In this document: positions 50,786 to 62,658 of the stretch, in pieces
Position numbering within the stretch: position 1 is the first letter of the stretch
Layout of the letters: each line of letters begins with the position of its first letter
Origin: Neomicrococcus lactis
Lineage (GTDB): Bacteria > Actinomycetota > Actinomycetes > Actinomycetales > Micrococcaceae
Direction: 5' to 3'
Assembly (NCBI RefSeq): GCF_014200305.1
Contig: NZ_JACHBL010000001.1
Location: 124,001 to 188,000, forward strand
Length of the DNA: 64,000 bases
Program-made: the position numbers and the translations under genes
The notes under the pieces: generated by a model
Databases searched by the model: none
What the model saw: only the letters and a program-made list of their open reading frames with translations
What the model was told of the DNA's origin: nothing

Positions 50786-51871
50786 ATGCCAAAAGACATG
50801 AACGCATCAGCACCCCTCGTTTTGGGCATTGAATCCTCGTGCGACGAGACCGGAATCGGCATTGTGCGCGGGTCTGAACTGCTTGCGAACGCCGTGAGCT
50901 CCTCTATGGACGAACACGTGCGCTTTGGCGGCGTGATCCCCGAGATCGCCTCCCGCGCGCACCTCGAAGCTATGATTCCCACGCTTGAAAAGGCGCTCGC
51001 AGACGCCAACGTCACGCTTGATGATGTGGACGCCATTGCTGTCACGAGCGGCCCCGGTCTCGCCGGTGCCCTCATGGTGGGCGTCGCTGCGGCGAAAGCT
51101 TTGGCTTTTGCCACCAACAAACCGCTCTACGCCATCAACCACTTGGTGGCACATGTGGGCGTGGGCGTGCTGGATGGGGGAGAGCTACCGAAAAACCTCG
51201 GCGCCCTCTTGGTGTCCGGCGGTCACACGGAGATTTTGAAGATCGACAACCTCACGCGTGATGTCACGCTCCTCGGCGCTACGATCGACGACGCCGCGGG
51301 TGAAGCCTATGACAAGGTCGCTCGTTTGCTGGGCTTGGGTTATCCTGGCGGCCCCGCGATTGATCGCGCGGCCAAGGACGGTAATCCGAAGGCCATCCGT
51401 TTCCCTCGCGGCTTGAGCGTCCCGAAGTTCATGGGCACGGCCGAAGAGCCCGGCCCGCACCGCTACGACTTCTCTTTCTCCGGCCTCAAGACTGCTGTGT
51501 CGCGGGCCGTCGAGCACTTCGATAAGCGCGGTGAAGAGGTCCCTGTCGCCGACGTTGCGGCCAGCTTCCAGGAAGCCGTCGTGGACGTCATCACCAAGAA
51601 GGCCGTGCTGGCATGCCAAGAGCAAGGACTCACCACGCTGTTGCTCGGTGGAGGTGTCGCGGCCAATTCACGGCTCCGTGAGCTTCTGGCAGCGCGCTGC
51701 CAGTCCGCTGGCATTGAGCTACGCATCCCGCCGTTCTCACTGTGCACGGATAACGGCGCGATGGTCGCCGCGCTGGGCGCTCAAGTGGTGATGGCAGGGA
51801 TCCAGCCGTCCGGCATCAACTTTGGTACGGATACCGGGCAGCCCGTCACGGAAGTGTCGCTGGGGGCGTGA
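50786..51871 (+). CDS. tsaD: tRNA N6-threonylcarbamoyladenosine synthase TsaD
   Basis: Catalytic subunit transferring the threonylcarbamoyl group to A37 of ANN-decoding tRNAs; 361 residues. It starts [17 protein letters not shown], the metal-binding histidines are His119 and His123 in INHLVAHVG, and [10 protein letters not shown] and [19 protein letters not shown] follow. ATG 50786 has AAAGGA close upstream; ATG 50798 is an alternative. With tsaE and tsaB the window holds three of the four t6A genes (tsaC not seen). Confidence 0.97.
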   Translation: MPKDMNASAPLVLGIESSCDETGIGIVRGSELLANAVSSSMDEHVRFGGVIPEIASRAHLEAMIPTLEKALADANVTLDDVDAIAVTSGPGLAGALMVGVAAAKALAFATNKPLYAINHLVAHVGVGVLDGGELPKNLGALLVSGGHTEILKIDNLTRDVTLLGATIDDAAGEAYDKVARLLGLGYPGGPAIDRAAKDGNPKAIRFPRGLSVPKFMGTAEEPGPHRYDFSFSGLKTAVSRAVEHFDKRGEEVPVADVAASFQEAVVDVITKKAVLACQEQGLTTLLLGGGVAANSRLRELLAARCQSAGIELRIPPFSLCTDNGAMVAALGAQVVMAGIQPSGINFGTDTGQPVTEVSLGA

Positions 51872-51886
51872 GCTGCGGCGTCGTAC
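51871..51886 (-). repeat. Dispersed 16-bp motif copy
   Basis: GTACGACGCCGCAGCT on the minus strand, immediately at the tsaD stop in the convergent spacer. Confidence 0.65.
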
Positions 51887-51907
51887 TCAAAAATACGGAG
51901 TGACTGC

Positions 51908-53050
51908 TTAGGTAAGCCGCATGCGTGCGGTATTATCCCGCACCACGGCGCAGAGGTCCCCGTTATTTTCGGCGGCAATTTTGCGCTGCCACTGATAGCC
52001 CGCGCCGCCACGCATGATGCGCTCGACGTCGCGCAGCTCGTTCTCGCAACCTAGTCGCTTAGAAACGGGTTCGAGCTCGTTCAAGAGCTCGGTGAGGTGC
52101 TTCGTGACGAGCTGCTCGTTGCCAGCCTTGTCCAGAATGATGATCGCGTCGAGGCCGTAACGGGCCGCGCGCCACTTGTTCTCCACGCGGTACCACTGCG
52201 GCATGACGGGGATGCGCTCGCCGGCGTCAAGGCGATCTGACATGGACTGCACCATGCATTGCGTCAGCGCGGCCATGGCGCCGACGTCCTTGAGGGAGGA
52301 CAAGCCGTCCGCGATGCGCATTTCCACCGTGCCAAAACGCGGCACCGGGCGGACGTCCCAACGGATCTCGGAAATGTCATCAATCACGCCGGTGTGGAGC
52401 ATGTCAGCGACGTAGCTTTCATACTCGGACCACTGGGAGAAGTGGTACGGCAGGCCCGCGGTGGGCAGCTGCTGGAACATGAGCGCGCGCTGCGAAGCGT
52501 AGCCAGTGTCCTCGCCGCCCCAGAATGGGCTGGACGCGGAGAGCGCCTGGAGGTGCGGCTGGAAGTTGATGAGCCCGTCAACAATCGGGAGAACTTTGCT
52601 CTTGTGGTCCACTCCAACGTGGACGTGCACGCCGTAAATAACCATCTGGCGACCCCACCACTGGGTGCGGTCAATGAGCTTGCCGTAACGATCCTTGTCC
52701 GTCACAGGCTGCGTGGACGGCTGCGCAATCGGGTGGGAGCCGGCGGAGAAGAGCTCGACGCCCATGGGATCTGCGATCTCTCGAACGGCCTGCATATTGT
52801 CATGCAGTTCCTTCTTCGCCTGTGCCACCGTGTCACACACGCCGGTCACGATCTCCACGGTGTTCAGCAGCAATTCCTGCTTGACGTGGGGATGCTCTTC
52901 GTCAGGTCCGAGGTTGCCGTGGTTCGCGTGGACGCCGTCCAGAATCTCTTGGGCCACACTTCTCAAATCACCCGACTCGCGGTCAACGAGGGCAATTTCC
53001 CACTCAAGACCCAGTGTTGACTGGCGGCTCTCGGCGAAATCGATGCGCAT
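51908..53050 (-). CDS. Glutamate-cysteine ligase family 2 (YbdK-type carboxylate-amine ligase)
   Basis: GCS2-family ATP-dependent ligase, 380 residues. The N-terminal GLEWEIALVDRESGDL near residues 13-28 and QELLLNTVEIVTGVC near 58-72 carry the metal-binding glutamates; YGVHVHVGV and RPVPRFGTVEMRIAD follow. The family includes weak gamma-glutamylcysteine synthetases and enzymes of unknown substrate, so the exact reaction is open. AGGAG lies 5 bases upstream of the ATG. It is convergent with tsaD and divergent from the GH3 lipoprotein gene. Confidence 0.9.
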   Translation of the reverse strand: MRIDFAESRQSTLGLEWEIALVDRESGDLRSVAQEILDGVHANHGNLGPDEEHPHVKQELLLNTVEIVTGVCDTVAQAKKELHDNMQAVREIADPMGVELFSAGSHPIAQPSTQPVTDKDRYGKLIDRTQWWGRQMVIYGVHVHVGVDHKSKVLPIVDGLINFQPHLQALSASSPFWGGEDTGYASQRALMFQQLPTAGLPYHFSQWSEYESYVADMLHTGVIDDISEIRWDVRPVPRFGTVEMRIADGLSSLKDVGAMAALTQCMVQSMSDRLDAGERIPVMPQWYRVENKWRAARYGLDAIIILDKAGNEQLVTKHLTELLNELEPVSKRLGCENELRDVERIMRGGAGYQWQRKIAAENNGDLCAVVRDNTARMRLT

Positions 53051-53121
53051 GCGGCTCCTAGTATCCGGGGGTTTTCGGCTGAAACGGATCGCTTCATCGT
53101 ACTGGCGGTACCGTTAATGAG

Positions 53122-54831
53122 GTGAATTCTAAGTCGTTTATGAGCGTCATTGGCGCCGCGTGTGCCGCTTCTCTCGTGTTGGCGGGGTGCACGGGCGCGC
53201 CTTCGTCTGTCTCTTCGTCCGGTACTTCCACTACGACGACGCAGCCCGGCTCCTCTGCCTCGCCTTCTGAGAGCGCTACCCCGGCAGAACCTCAAGCGTC
53301 TTCATGGGGACCATCGGGTGACACGATTGCTGCCGCTCAGAAAGCGGTTTCTGAAATGACCGTGCAGCAGAAGGCCGGTCAGGTGCTCGTGGCGTTCTTC
53401 TCCGGGAAGGATTACGCGTCTCAGTCCGCGCTCGTCAAGAAGCTTCACCTCGGCGGAGTCATCATGATGGGCGACAACATTCCAGTTTCTTCAGGCGGCT
53501 CCAATTCGAACTCGGGTGATTCCGGTGGAGCGACAGGTGGAGCCGCAGGCGTGGATGTTTCCGCTTTGACGTCTGCGACCAAGAAGCTGGGATCTGCGCT
53601 GTCCGGCGAACGCTCGTGGCCCGGAATTGTTGCGGTGGATCAAGAGGGCGGGCTGGTAGCTCGCGTCCAGGCTCCGCTGACCGAGTGGCCCACCGGGATG
53701 ACTTACGGCGCCGCAAACGATCCTTCGTTGACCGAAAAGTCTCATCATGCGCTGAACCAGGACCTGGCCGATCTGGGATTCACCATGAATTTTGCCCCTG
53801 ACGCGGATGTGACCATCGGGCCCACCGATCCTGTGATTGGCGCGCGGTCCATGGGTTCCGATGCTTCTCTCGTGGCGCCGAACGTGGTGGCTGCGTGGAA
53901 GGGTGCTGTCTCTGCCGGAGTCATGCCATCGTTGAAGCATTTCCCGGGCCACGGGTCTGTGACCACGGATTCCCATGTGGGACTGCCGGTTCAGTCTGCT
54001 TCCGTTCCTGAGCTGGAGGCGCGGGACTGGGTGCCGTTCAAGGAATCCATTGATGCGGGCGTCCCGATGATCATGATGGGACACATTGCCGTCACCGAAC
54101 TGGATCCAGGCGTTCCCTCGTCCTTGTCCGCCGCGTCCTATGCGGAGCTGCGAAAGCTCGGGTTTGAAGGTGTGGTGGTGACTGATGCCTTGAACATGGG
54201 CGCGATTACGGAGAATTACTCGACCGGCCAGGAATCCGTGGCGGCGCTAGGGGCTGGGGCTGACCTCCTGGTCATGCCGCCAAATGTGACGGCTGCTCAT
54301 AAGGCGATCGTTGCCGCCGTGAAGGAGGGTTCCTTGAAGGAATCACGCTTGGATGAGGCCGCCGCTCGCGTAGTGGCAATGCAGATGATGCAGCAAGAGA
54401 AGTCCGCCGAGGCTTCGGACGTCGATCCTGAAACGGAGAGCCGCGCCATCTCAGCTGCTGCCATCACCGCTTTTGGCTCAAAGTGCAGCGGCCCCTTGGT
54501 GGGTAAGAGCATCAGTATCACTGGCGGCGACGCTCGTGACCGCGCTCGTTTGACCCGAGCCGCAAAGGCCGCTGGCCTCAGCGTTGGTGGCGGAATCTCC
54601 GTGGCTTTCTTGGGGAACGGAAACGTGACGGCTAACGCGGACGTAGTGGTGGCACTCGACGCCCCTTACGGCCTTTCGCGCTCGCAGGCGGCGTCCAAGG
54701 TGGCTCTCTATGGCCGCACCACGGGTGCGTTCGAGGCGCTCGTTGACGTGCTCACCGGCAAGTCCGAAGCCAAGGGCAAGCTCCCCGTCAAGGTGGGCGA
54801 TCAGCCCATTGGAACGAGTTGCGGGTCCTAG
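53122..54831 (+). CDS. GH3 family lipoprotein, probable beta-N-acetylhexosaminidase
   Basis: Exported glycoside hydrolase family 3 protein, 569 residues. A lipoprotein signal ends at the lipobox LVLAGC (Cys23), followed by a Ser/Thr/Pro linker to about residue 60. The NagZ-type motif KHFPGHG (272-278) with Asp283 and His285 supplies the acid/base dyad, and Asp355 in VVTDALNMG is the likely nucleophile. A ~55-residue Gly/Ser-rich insert lies near 115-150. The role is probably turnover of peptidoglycan or GlcNAc-containing glycans outside the cell. The start is GTG 53122 with TACCGT 7 bases upstream (leaderless pattern). Confidence 0.92.
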   Translation: MNSKSFMSVIGAACAASLVLAGCTGAPSSVSSSGTSTTTTQPGSSASPSESATPAEPQASSWGPSGDTIAAAQKAVSEMTVQQKAGQVLVAFFSGKDYASQSALVKKLHLGGVIMMGDNIPVSSGGSNSNSGDSGGATGGAAGVDVSALTSATKKLGSALSGERSWPGIVAVDQEGGLVARVQAPLTEWPTGMTYGAANDPSLTEKSHHALNQDLADLGFTMNFAPDADVTIGPTDPVIGARSMGSDASLVAPNVVAAWKGAVSAGVMPSLKHFPGHGSVTTDSHVGLPVQSASVPELEARDWVPFKESIDAGVPMIMMGHIAVTELDPGVPSSLSAASYAELRKLGFEGVVVTDALNMGAITENYSTGQESVAALGAGADLLVMPPNVTAAHKAIVAAVKEGSLKESRLDEAAARVVAMQMMQQEKSAEASDVDPETESRAISAAAITAFGSKCSGPLVGKSISITGGDARDRARLTRAAKAAGLSVGGGISVAFLGNGNVTANADVVVALDAPYGLSRSQAASKVALYGRTTGAFEALVDVLTGKSEAKGKLPVKVGDQPIGTSCGS

Positions 54832-54851
54832 ACGCCTCCACCTCCCTCGAT

Positions 54852-54968
54852 GCAAGGCCTTTTCACGACAACATGCCCAAGTGTGAGGCCACTTCGCTAC
54901 AACACGCCTCCAATGTGAGGCCACTTCGCTACAACACGCCTCCAATGTGAGGCCACTTCGCGACAACG
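54852..54968 (-). repeat. 32-bp tandem array next to the GH3 gene
   Basis: Four units at a 31-32 bp pitch (starting 54852, 54883, 54915, 54947 on the plus strand). Read on the minus strand each has GTTGTNGYGAAGTGGCCTCA plus a spacer; units 2-4 are near-identical and the outermost is degenerate. A related sequence GTTGTCGCAAACCGTTCTCG lies at 55011-55030 in the opposite direction. Confidence 0.85.
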
Positions 54969-55210
54969 CACCCTATGCGGGGACGAAATTCGACGACGAA
55001 TCGGCAAAAAGTTGTCGCAAACCGTTCTCGCATAGGAGCTGTTCGGGACTCCGGGCGGCGTCGTCGAGGGTTAAGGGCGTTGAGTGACAGGGGAGTCGAG
55101 GGGAAACGAGGTCAAATGACAGAATCGTCGAGCGTCTAGGCGGCTGTAAGTCCTAGATCTAGCGCACGCTTGCGGACATCAGCTGGCACTCGAAGCCCAA
55201 GCCTCGTGGC
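54969..55210 (-). other. Gene-poor stretch with an in-frame 24-codon continuation of the DUF559 gene
   Basis: Read on the minus strand, the frame of the DUF559 gene continues past its TAG (55211-55213) for 24 sense codons (RLGLRVPADVRKRALDLG and flanks) to a second TAG at 55136-55138. This looks like a lost C-terminal tail or a neighbouring gene's remnant. An 8-bp inverted repeat CCTATGCG/CGCATAGG and a weak copy of the 16-bp motif (about 55053-55068) also lie here. Confidence 0.4.
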
Positions 55211-56122
55211 CTAGAAATAGAACGCGGAGATGATCTGAGGGATGACCTCTCGAAAACCGTTTCGCGCATCGTTCGCGCTGCACTTGATGTTTCGCCAACT
55301 CAATGACTCGAACGTGCCGTCTCGCCGCTGATCTCGAGCGTAAGTGTCGGGATCGTAGTGAGTGGCGCCGTCGTAATGAACCGCGATCCGGAAGGGGCGA
55401 TACCCCAAATCCGCGCTCGGGGAATACGGGTTATCTGGATCTGCCATGACTTGAAGTTCGGGTTCGGGGAGGCCTGCTCGAACGATTGCGAGCCGGAGCC
55501 GGGTTTCCCACGGTGAATCAGATCCAACTCGAACCTGCGCTATTGATGTGAGGAGCGCAGCCTTCTTGATGAATTTCTGAGAGCTGGCAAGTAGAGACCA
55601 CGCTTCGAGGGAAATGAACGGTTCCGTGCGCCGTTCGAATCTCGCCCGAGGAATTCGCACCAGCTGATCGCCAAGGATCACGAGCTCGTCTTCGTTCAGG
55701 TACGGCGTCATTTCCAAGACGGTCCGCACGGGTGATGAAACTCGAACGCCCTGAAACGTGATGATTCTCTTCTGATGGCGGGACCGGTGACCAGCGACAC
55801 CGGCTCTACGAATGCGGCCACTTTTCATTGGAAGGGACACATGGAGTCTTTCGTCCTTCAGCAACCGAGACGGTAGATAAAGTCCGTGGAGCCGAGCCGC
55901 GGAATGGTGGCTCATCCAGACCTCCGGGAACCTGCGCGCTAGAACCCTCACTGATTCGAGGGCGTCCAGCTCTTGTCCACTCGTTGTGTAGATGAGGCTG
56001 ACCGGGGACTTTGCGATGTCTCTCGCGCGGATGCGGCCTATGGGGAGGCCCATCGACTCGAGGTCTTTGGCCGTAAATCCTCTTGTATTTAATTCCGGCG
56101 GAAGCGGCGTTCTTTGTGGCAT
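55211..56122 (-). CDS. DUF559/Vsr-like endonuclease-domain protein with AbiEi-like N terminus
   Basis: About 303 residues. The N-terminal half (GFTAKDLESMGLPIGRIRARDI, then SHHSAARLHGLYLP) resembles the helix-turn-helix and AbiEi-like region seen in type IV toxin-antitoxin relatives. The C-terminal part has the DUF559 nuclease pattern: SPWETRLR, then SADLGYRPFRIAVHYDG with the putative catalytic aspartate, H, and YARDQRRDG. It stands alone, flanked on both sides by related short repeats. The start is uncertain: the frame is open to 56218, with ATGs at 56167 and 56122. Target and partner are unknown. Confidence 0.75.
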   Translation of the reverse strand: MPQRTPLPPELNTRGFTAKDLESMGLPIGRIRARDIAKSPVSLIYTTSGQELDALESVRVLARRFPEVWMSHHSAARLHGLYLPSRLLKDERLHVSLPMKSGRIRRAGVAGHRSRHQKRIITFQGVRVSSPVRTVLEMTPYLNEDELVILGDQLVRIPRARFERRTEPFISLEAWSLLASSQKFIKKAALLTSIAQVRVGSDSPWETRLRLAIVRAGLPEPELQVMADPDNPYSPSADLGYRPFRIAVHYDGATHYDPDTYARDQRRDGTFESLSWRNIKCSANDARNGFREVIPQIISAFYF

Positions 56123-56221
56123 GCAACTAGCGTTGCGGAATCTCGGGGGGTCGTCCTGGGAGATCATGGAACTGTGGATAACTGGCGTGGGGCGTTCGGT
56201 TTCTGGAGTCCTGCGCACGTA

Positions 56222-56309
56222 TGTGAGGACGGATTTCTACAAGGAAACTCGAAAAAGTTGTGGCAAAGTGGCCGCGCATGGGGTGGGTTGTCGTGAAGTG
56301 GCCTCACAT
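56222..56309 (+). repeat. 88-bp direct repeat, left copy
   Basis: About 94% identical to 57147-57234, 925 bp away; the pair brackets the small lipoprotein gene. Each copy carries two motif units, GTTGTNGCAAAGTGGCCGCG and GTTGTCGTGAAGTGGCCTCA, at a 30-bp pitch, inverted relative to the 54.85 kb array. Confidence 0.9.
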
Positions 56310-56393
56310 CGACGCGCGTGCAGATAGAGACTGGACACGAACAGCAGTTGCGGTGCTGGTCCCGACACCCACCGTTAACTCGTCTGCGAGTGG

Positions 56394-56897
56394 CTACTCT
56401 TCTGAACTCAAGTAGATAACTGCCCATGATTGATTGCCAGAAGTGGGATCAGTGAGCCGCAATTGAGCCTTGCCCGAAGTGGAATCGACTCCGGAATTGA
56501 CGATGTCTGAGCTGCACTCCCAACTGCCTCCGGAGACAAACTTGCTGTCGACCAACAATTCGTAGCTCATAGTGCCGGACCCTTCGCACTGGGCATGGAC
56601 CACATAGGTCTTGTCTTTGGAAATGTTTCCAGCAGTGGACGTGACGGCATCGTCGATCATGGTCACGCTGGCAACTGCTTGCGGAGCAACCGACGGCATC
56701 GCTCTGGCGGTGGCTGTGGCTGACTTTGAAGCCGAGCTGCTGCTTGACGATCCCGTGACCACAATCGATGGTGTTGAGGCGCCAGATGATGCCGAAGGTG
56801 ATGAGCCGGTGGATGAAGACGCGGTACAACCCACGAGCGCAAAAGTTATCGCGAGAGATGTCGAGGCGAGTCCCGCAAAAGTCTTGGAGATGCTCAT
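56394..56897 (-). CDS. Small lipoprotein of unknown function
   Basis: 167 residues. A signal peptide with lipobox FALVGC (Cys24) predicts a membrane-anchored extracellular lipoprotein. A Ser/Ala/Thr-rich linker runs to about residue 65, followed by a compact domain of ~100 residues with two cysteines (QCEGSG and SWECSSD) that could form a disulfide. It ends QLRLTDPTSGNQSWAVIYLSS. No family recognised. It has no operon partner and is bracketed by 88-bp direct repeats, which suggests cassette-like gain. Confidence 0.75.
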   Translation of the reverse strand: MSISKTFAGLASTSLAITFALVGCTASSSTGSSPSASSGASTPSIVVTGSSSSSSASKSATATARAMPSVAPQAVASVTMIDDAVTSTAGNISKDKTYVVHAQCEGSGTMSYELLVDSKFVSGGSWECSSDIVNSGVDSTSGKAQLRLTDPTSGNQSWAVIYLSSEE

Positions 56898-57146
56898 GCT
56901 GGTGCGTCGAACGATAGTCGTGTGACACGTAGCGATTCAGCCGGAGATGAGCGAATCATTCGCACTCCTTGTGTTTGATACTCGGGGTGTTTCATCACCC
57001 GTAGGTAAAGTGTGTCAATCCTTTGGTCTAAATGACATAGTGTCTCAAGGAAATTTTGGAGCTGAGTGGGGAAGAGCGTGCGAAACCGGTGTGATCTCGG
57101 CGCTAAGAGACTAGTGCGAGGTCGGTTTGACGCAACCTGATGCCCT

Positions 57147-57234
57147 TGTGAGGACGGATTTCCACAAGGAAACTCGAAAAAGTTGTAGCAAAGTGGCCGC
57201 GCATGGCCCGGGTTGTCGTGAAGTGGCCTCACAT
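57147..57234 (+). repeat. 88-bp direct repeat, right copy
   Basis: Partner of 56222-56309. Differences are a few single substitutions and one GGT to CCC cluster. Its 3' end merges into a 53-bp tandem repeat. Confidence 0.9.
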
Positions 57235-57338
57235 GTGGGTGGTGGGCGTTGGATGGTGGCCCGGGTTGTCGTGAAGTGGCCTCACATGTGGGTGGTGGGC
57301 GTTGGATGGTGGCCCGGGTTGTCGTGAAGTGGCCTCAC
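57205..57338 (+). repeat. 53-bp tandem repeat
   Basis: Two identical 53-bp units (57205-57257, 57258-57310) and a 28-bp partial third (57311-57338). Each begins GGCCCGG and contains GTTGTCGTGAAGTGGCCTCA. Confidence 0.93.
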
Positions 57339-57340
57339 GC

Positions 57341-57430
57341 GGAGGACTCAGGGAACTCGCGGGGACTCAAGGGGGACTCAGGGGGGGACTCGCGGGGACT
57401 CGCTGACTCACAGAGGACTCGCAGAGCCTC
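57341..57430 (+). repeat. GGACTC minisatellite
   Basis: About eight irregular units of GGGGACTCRC-like sequence, period roughly 9-12 bp, just beyond the 3' end of the methyltransferase gene. The 572-bp spacer 56898-57469 holds these repeats and no gene. Confidence 0.8.
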
Positions 57431-57469
57431 CGGGGGACGAAGAGAACGCCGGGTTCCGGCGAGGCGCAG

Positions 57470-58714
57470 CTACGAAGCCGGCTCCACCTCGATCGCCACG
57501 CGCTCATCGCCCACACGGGTCAAGATGAGCGTGGCCTTCTTCTTGTTCTTCTTCGAGCCAGTCCCGGCAAGAAGCACCTTGCGTAGCTCCTCGGGAGACA
57601 CATCGAGGCCGCGCTTTTTGATGTCCAGCACGCCGATTCCGGACGCCTTCACCCAGGACCGTAGCGACTTCACGTGATACGGCCGCACGGCCACCACGCG
57701 GTACGCACGGGCATACGGCGTCGAGACCAGGGACGGCGCCATGAAGTACGCGATGTGAGGATCGAGCAACGAACCACCCACGGATTCGGCCACGTCAACC
57801 ACGAGTCCCGCTCGGATCACAGCACCATCGGGTTCGTAGATGTACCCGGAAATATCATCGGGGGAGACCGGCGTGCCAACACTCGAGGAATCCGAGAAAT
57901 CACTTGCAGCGTGAAGCTCGTGGACTCCGTCCTCGTTCAGGACCAAAGCCGAGCGCCGCACGTCCGGACGTCGAAGCGCACCGAACCACAGCGCAACTTC
58001 CGTGACGTCGCCGTCCACGCTGACCCATTGGGCCTCGCAATTCGCGGGCACGGATCCGTGCGGAATCCCGGGGCCGAGTTTCACGCCCACGGGCAGACCG
58101 GCGTCCGCGAGACGCTCCACGAAAGACAGGGGAGGGCTGAAAGCTTCGGGATCGAAGATGCGCTGCGTGTTTCCGCCGGCCTGCGTGCGCCGCGCCGGAT
58201 CCAGCCAGACGCCATCAAAACCTGCGAGATCAAACTCTGTCGCGTCGCCCATTTCCACGCGCGCGTTCTCGAACGGCATGAGGTTGATGGTTGCGGCAGC
58301 CGCCGTCGTCTCATCCAATTCCACCGCCGTCACATTCATCCCCAGCGCGGCCAGCGCCATGGCGTCCGTTCCCAGCCCGCACCCAAGGTCCGCAATCTGG
58401 CGTAACCCGGCGGCGCGGAATCGATCGGCATGGTGCGCGGCCACTTGCAGGCGCGTTGCCTGCTCCAGCCCGCCGCGGGTAAAAATCATGCGCTCAGCGA
58501 ACCCACCGAGCTTGGCTTTCGCTAGGTGCCGCAAGCGAATTTGGTGTACGACGCCGGAGCTCACCTCAGGCGAATGCCCCGCCTTGCGGAGGGCAAGATT
58601 GAGCGCGATGCCTTGATCCTCGGTGTTTGCGGAGTCAGGATCGGTGGATTCGAGGAGCGCGAAGCCTTCGGGCGTGAGGACCGCGGCGACGAGATCGGCA
58701 TCTGAAATGGACAT
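57470..58714 (-). CDS. Class I SAM-dependent methyltransferase with THUMP-like C-terminal domain
   Basis: 414 residues. SAM-binding motif I DLGCGLGT is at residues 109-116, VTAVELDE follows, and WLDPARR near 170-176 is the family's conserved acidic loop. The C-terminal region (RPYHVKSLRSWVKASGIGVLDIKKRGLDVSPEELRK, spread over about 345-385) fits the THUMP-like domain described for this actinobacterial family; an RNA substrate is therefore likely but unproven. TAGGCT lies exactly 6 bases before the ATG on its strand (58721-58726), with no ribosome site, a leaderless pattern. Divergent from groES. Confidence 0.9.
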   Translation of the reverse strand: MSISDADLVAAVLTPEGFALLESTDPDSANTEDQGIALNLALRKAGHSPEVSSGVVHQIRLRHLAKAKLGGFAERMIFTRGGLEQATRLQVAAHHADRFRAAGLRQIADLGCGLGTDAMALAALGMNVTAVELDETTAAAATINLMPFENARVEMGDATEFDLAGFDGVWLDPARRTQAGGNTQRIFDPEAFSPPLSFVERLADAGLPVGVKLGPGIPHGSVPANCEAQWVSVDGDVTEVALWFGALRRPDVRRSALVLNEDGVHELHAASDFSDSSSVGTPVSPDDISGYIYEPDGAVIRAGLVVDVAESVGGSLLDPHIAYFMAPSLVSTPYARAYRVVAVRPYHVKSLRSWVKASGIGVLDIKKRGLDVSPEELRKVLLAGTGSKKNKKKATLILTRVGDERVAIEVEPAS

Positions 58715-58753
58715 ACATCCAGCCTAGACTTCACTGGCAGCCGATCTCATTCA

Positions 58754-58780
58754 TTGGCACTCGCCTTGACCGAGTGCTAA
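58754..58780 (+). promoter_or_regulatory. CIRCE element 1 (HrcA operator)
   Basis: TTGGCACTC-N9-GAGTGCTAA, one mismatch to the TTAGCACTC-N9-GAGTGCTAA consensus. It contains the -35 TTGACC (58766-58771) of the groES promoter, whose -10 TAGAGT is at 58790-58795 (18-bp spacer). Confidence 0.95.
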
Positions 58781-58800
58781 TTCATTTCCTAGAGTCATAG

Positions 58801-58827
58801 TTAGCACTCGAACACGTCGGGTGCTAA
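58801..58827 (+). promoter_or_regulatory. CIRCE element 2 (HrcA operator)
   Basis: TTAGCACTC-N9-GGGTGCTAA, one mismatch, 20 bp after element 1 and at or just after the expected transcription start. Double CIRCE predicts tight HrcA repression of groES-groEL. Confidence 0.95.
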
Positions 58828-58922
58828 AGCCTGAGGTACTTGCCAACTGGCACCGCGACGACGGTTGGTAGCCCTTGAGGCCCCAAGACACCATTGGTAA
58901 CTCATGCAAAGGAGAGAACCGA

Positions 58923-59219
58923 ATGTCGGTCTCTATCAAGCCTCTCGAGGATCGTATTGTTGTTCAGCCGCTCGAAGCTGAGCAGACCACCGCTTCCGGT
59001 CTTGTCATTCCTGACACCGCGAAGGAAAAGCCACAAGAGGGCAAGGTTGTAGCCGTTGGACCGGGCCGCGTTGATGACAACGGAAACCGCGTTCCTGTAG
59101 ACGTTGCTGAAGGCGACGTTGTGATCTACTCCAAGTACGGCGGAACCGAAGTCAAGGTTGGCGGCCAGGAGTACTTGGTGCTCTCCGCTCGCGACGTTCT
59201 TGCAATCGTCGTCAAGTAG
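58923..59219 (+). CDS. groES: Co-chaperonin GroES
   Basis: Ten-kDa heptameric lid of the chaperonin; 98 residues. It begins [20 protein letters not shown]; the mobile loop [18 protein letters not shown] is near residues 22-39, and [17 protein letters not shown] closes it. ATG 58923 is preceded by AAAGGAGAG; the frame opens further upstream (58875) without support. Two CIRCE operators lie at the promoter. groEL follows after 68 bp. Confidence 0.98.
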   Translation: MSVSIKPLEDRIVVQPLEAEQTTASGLVIPDTAKEKPQEGKVVAVGPGRVDDNGNRVPVDVAEGDVVIYSKYGGTEVKVGGQEYLVLSARDVLAIVVK

Positions 59220-59272
59220 TTTTTGAGCATGGAGCCCTGGCGATCTGCCGGGGCTCTTGCCACGTTTACTGA

Positions 59273-60901
<1,629 letters not shown>

Positions 60902-60954
60902 TAACGTGGCGTGATCTACGGCCCTTCTCGAGGGCTTGATCTAGAAATTCATAG

Positions 60955-61000
60955 AGTTTGAGGTGGTGCATCCTGACGGATGTGCCACCTCAAACTTTTT
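60955..61000 (+). terminator. groESL terminator
   Basis: About 19 pairs, AGTTTGAGGTGG...CCACCTCAAACT (60955-60973 with 60978-60995, small internal mismatch), followed by TTTTT. Confidence 0.95.
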
Positions 61001-61096
61001 GCGAGCCAACCAAGAACCAACGAAGGTCAATGTCACATGATCCTTCCCACATGTGACCGTAGGAATCGTTCGTGACGAAATAGCGTTCTAGGATGA

Positions 61097-62632
<1,536 letters not shown>

Positions 62633-62658
62633 TCGTCGCCGAGGAATATCCTCGGTTC

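Noticed and set aside
54852-54968. Possible CRISPR array (32-bp pitch)
   Set aside because: The variable part between motif units is itself repeated, units vary in the supposed repeat, and no cas genes are near. It is a tandem repeat.
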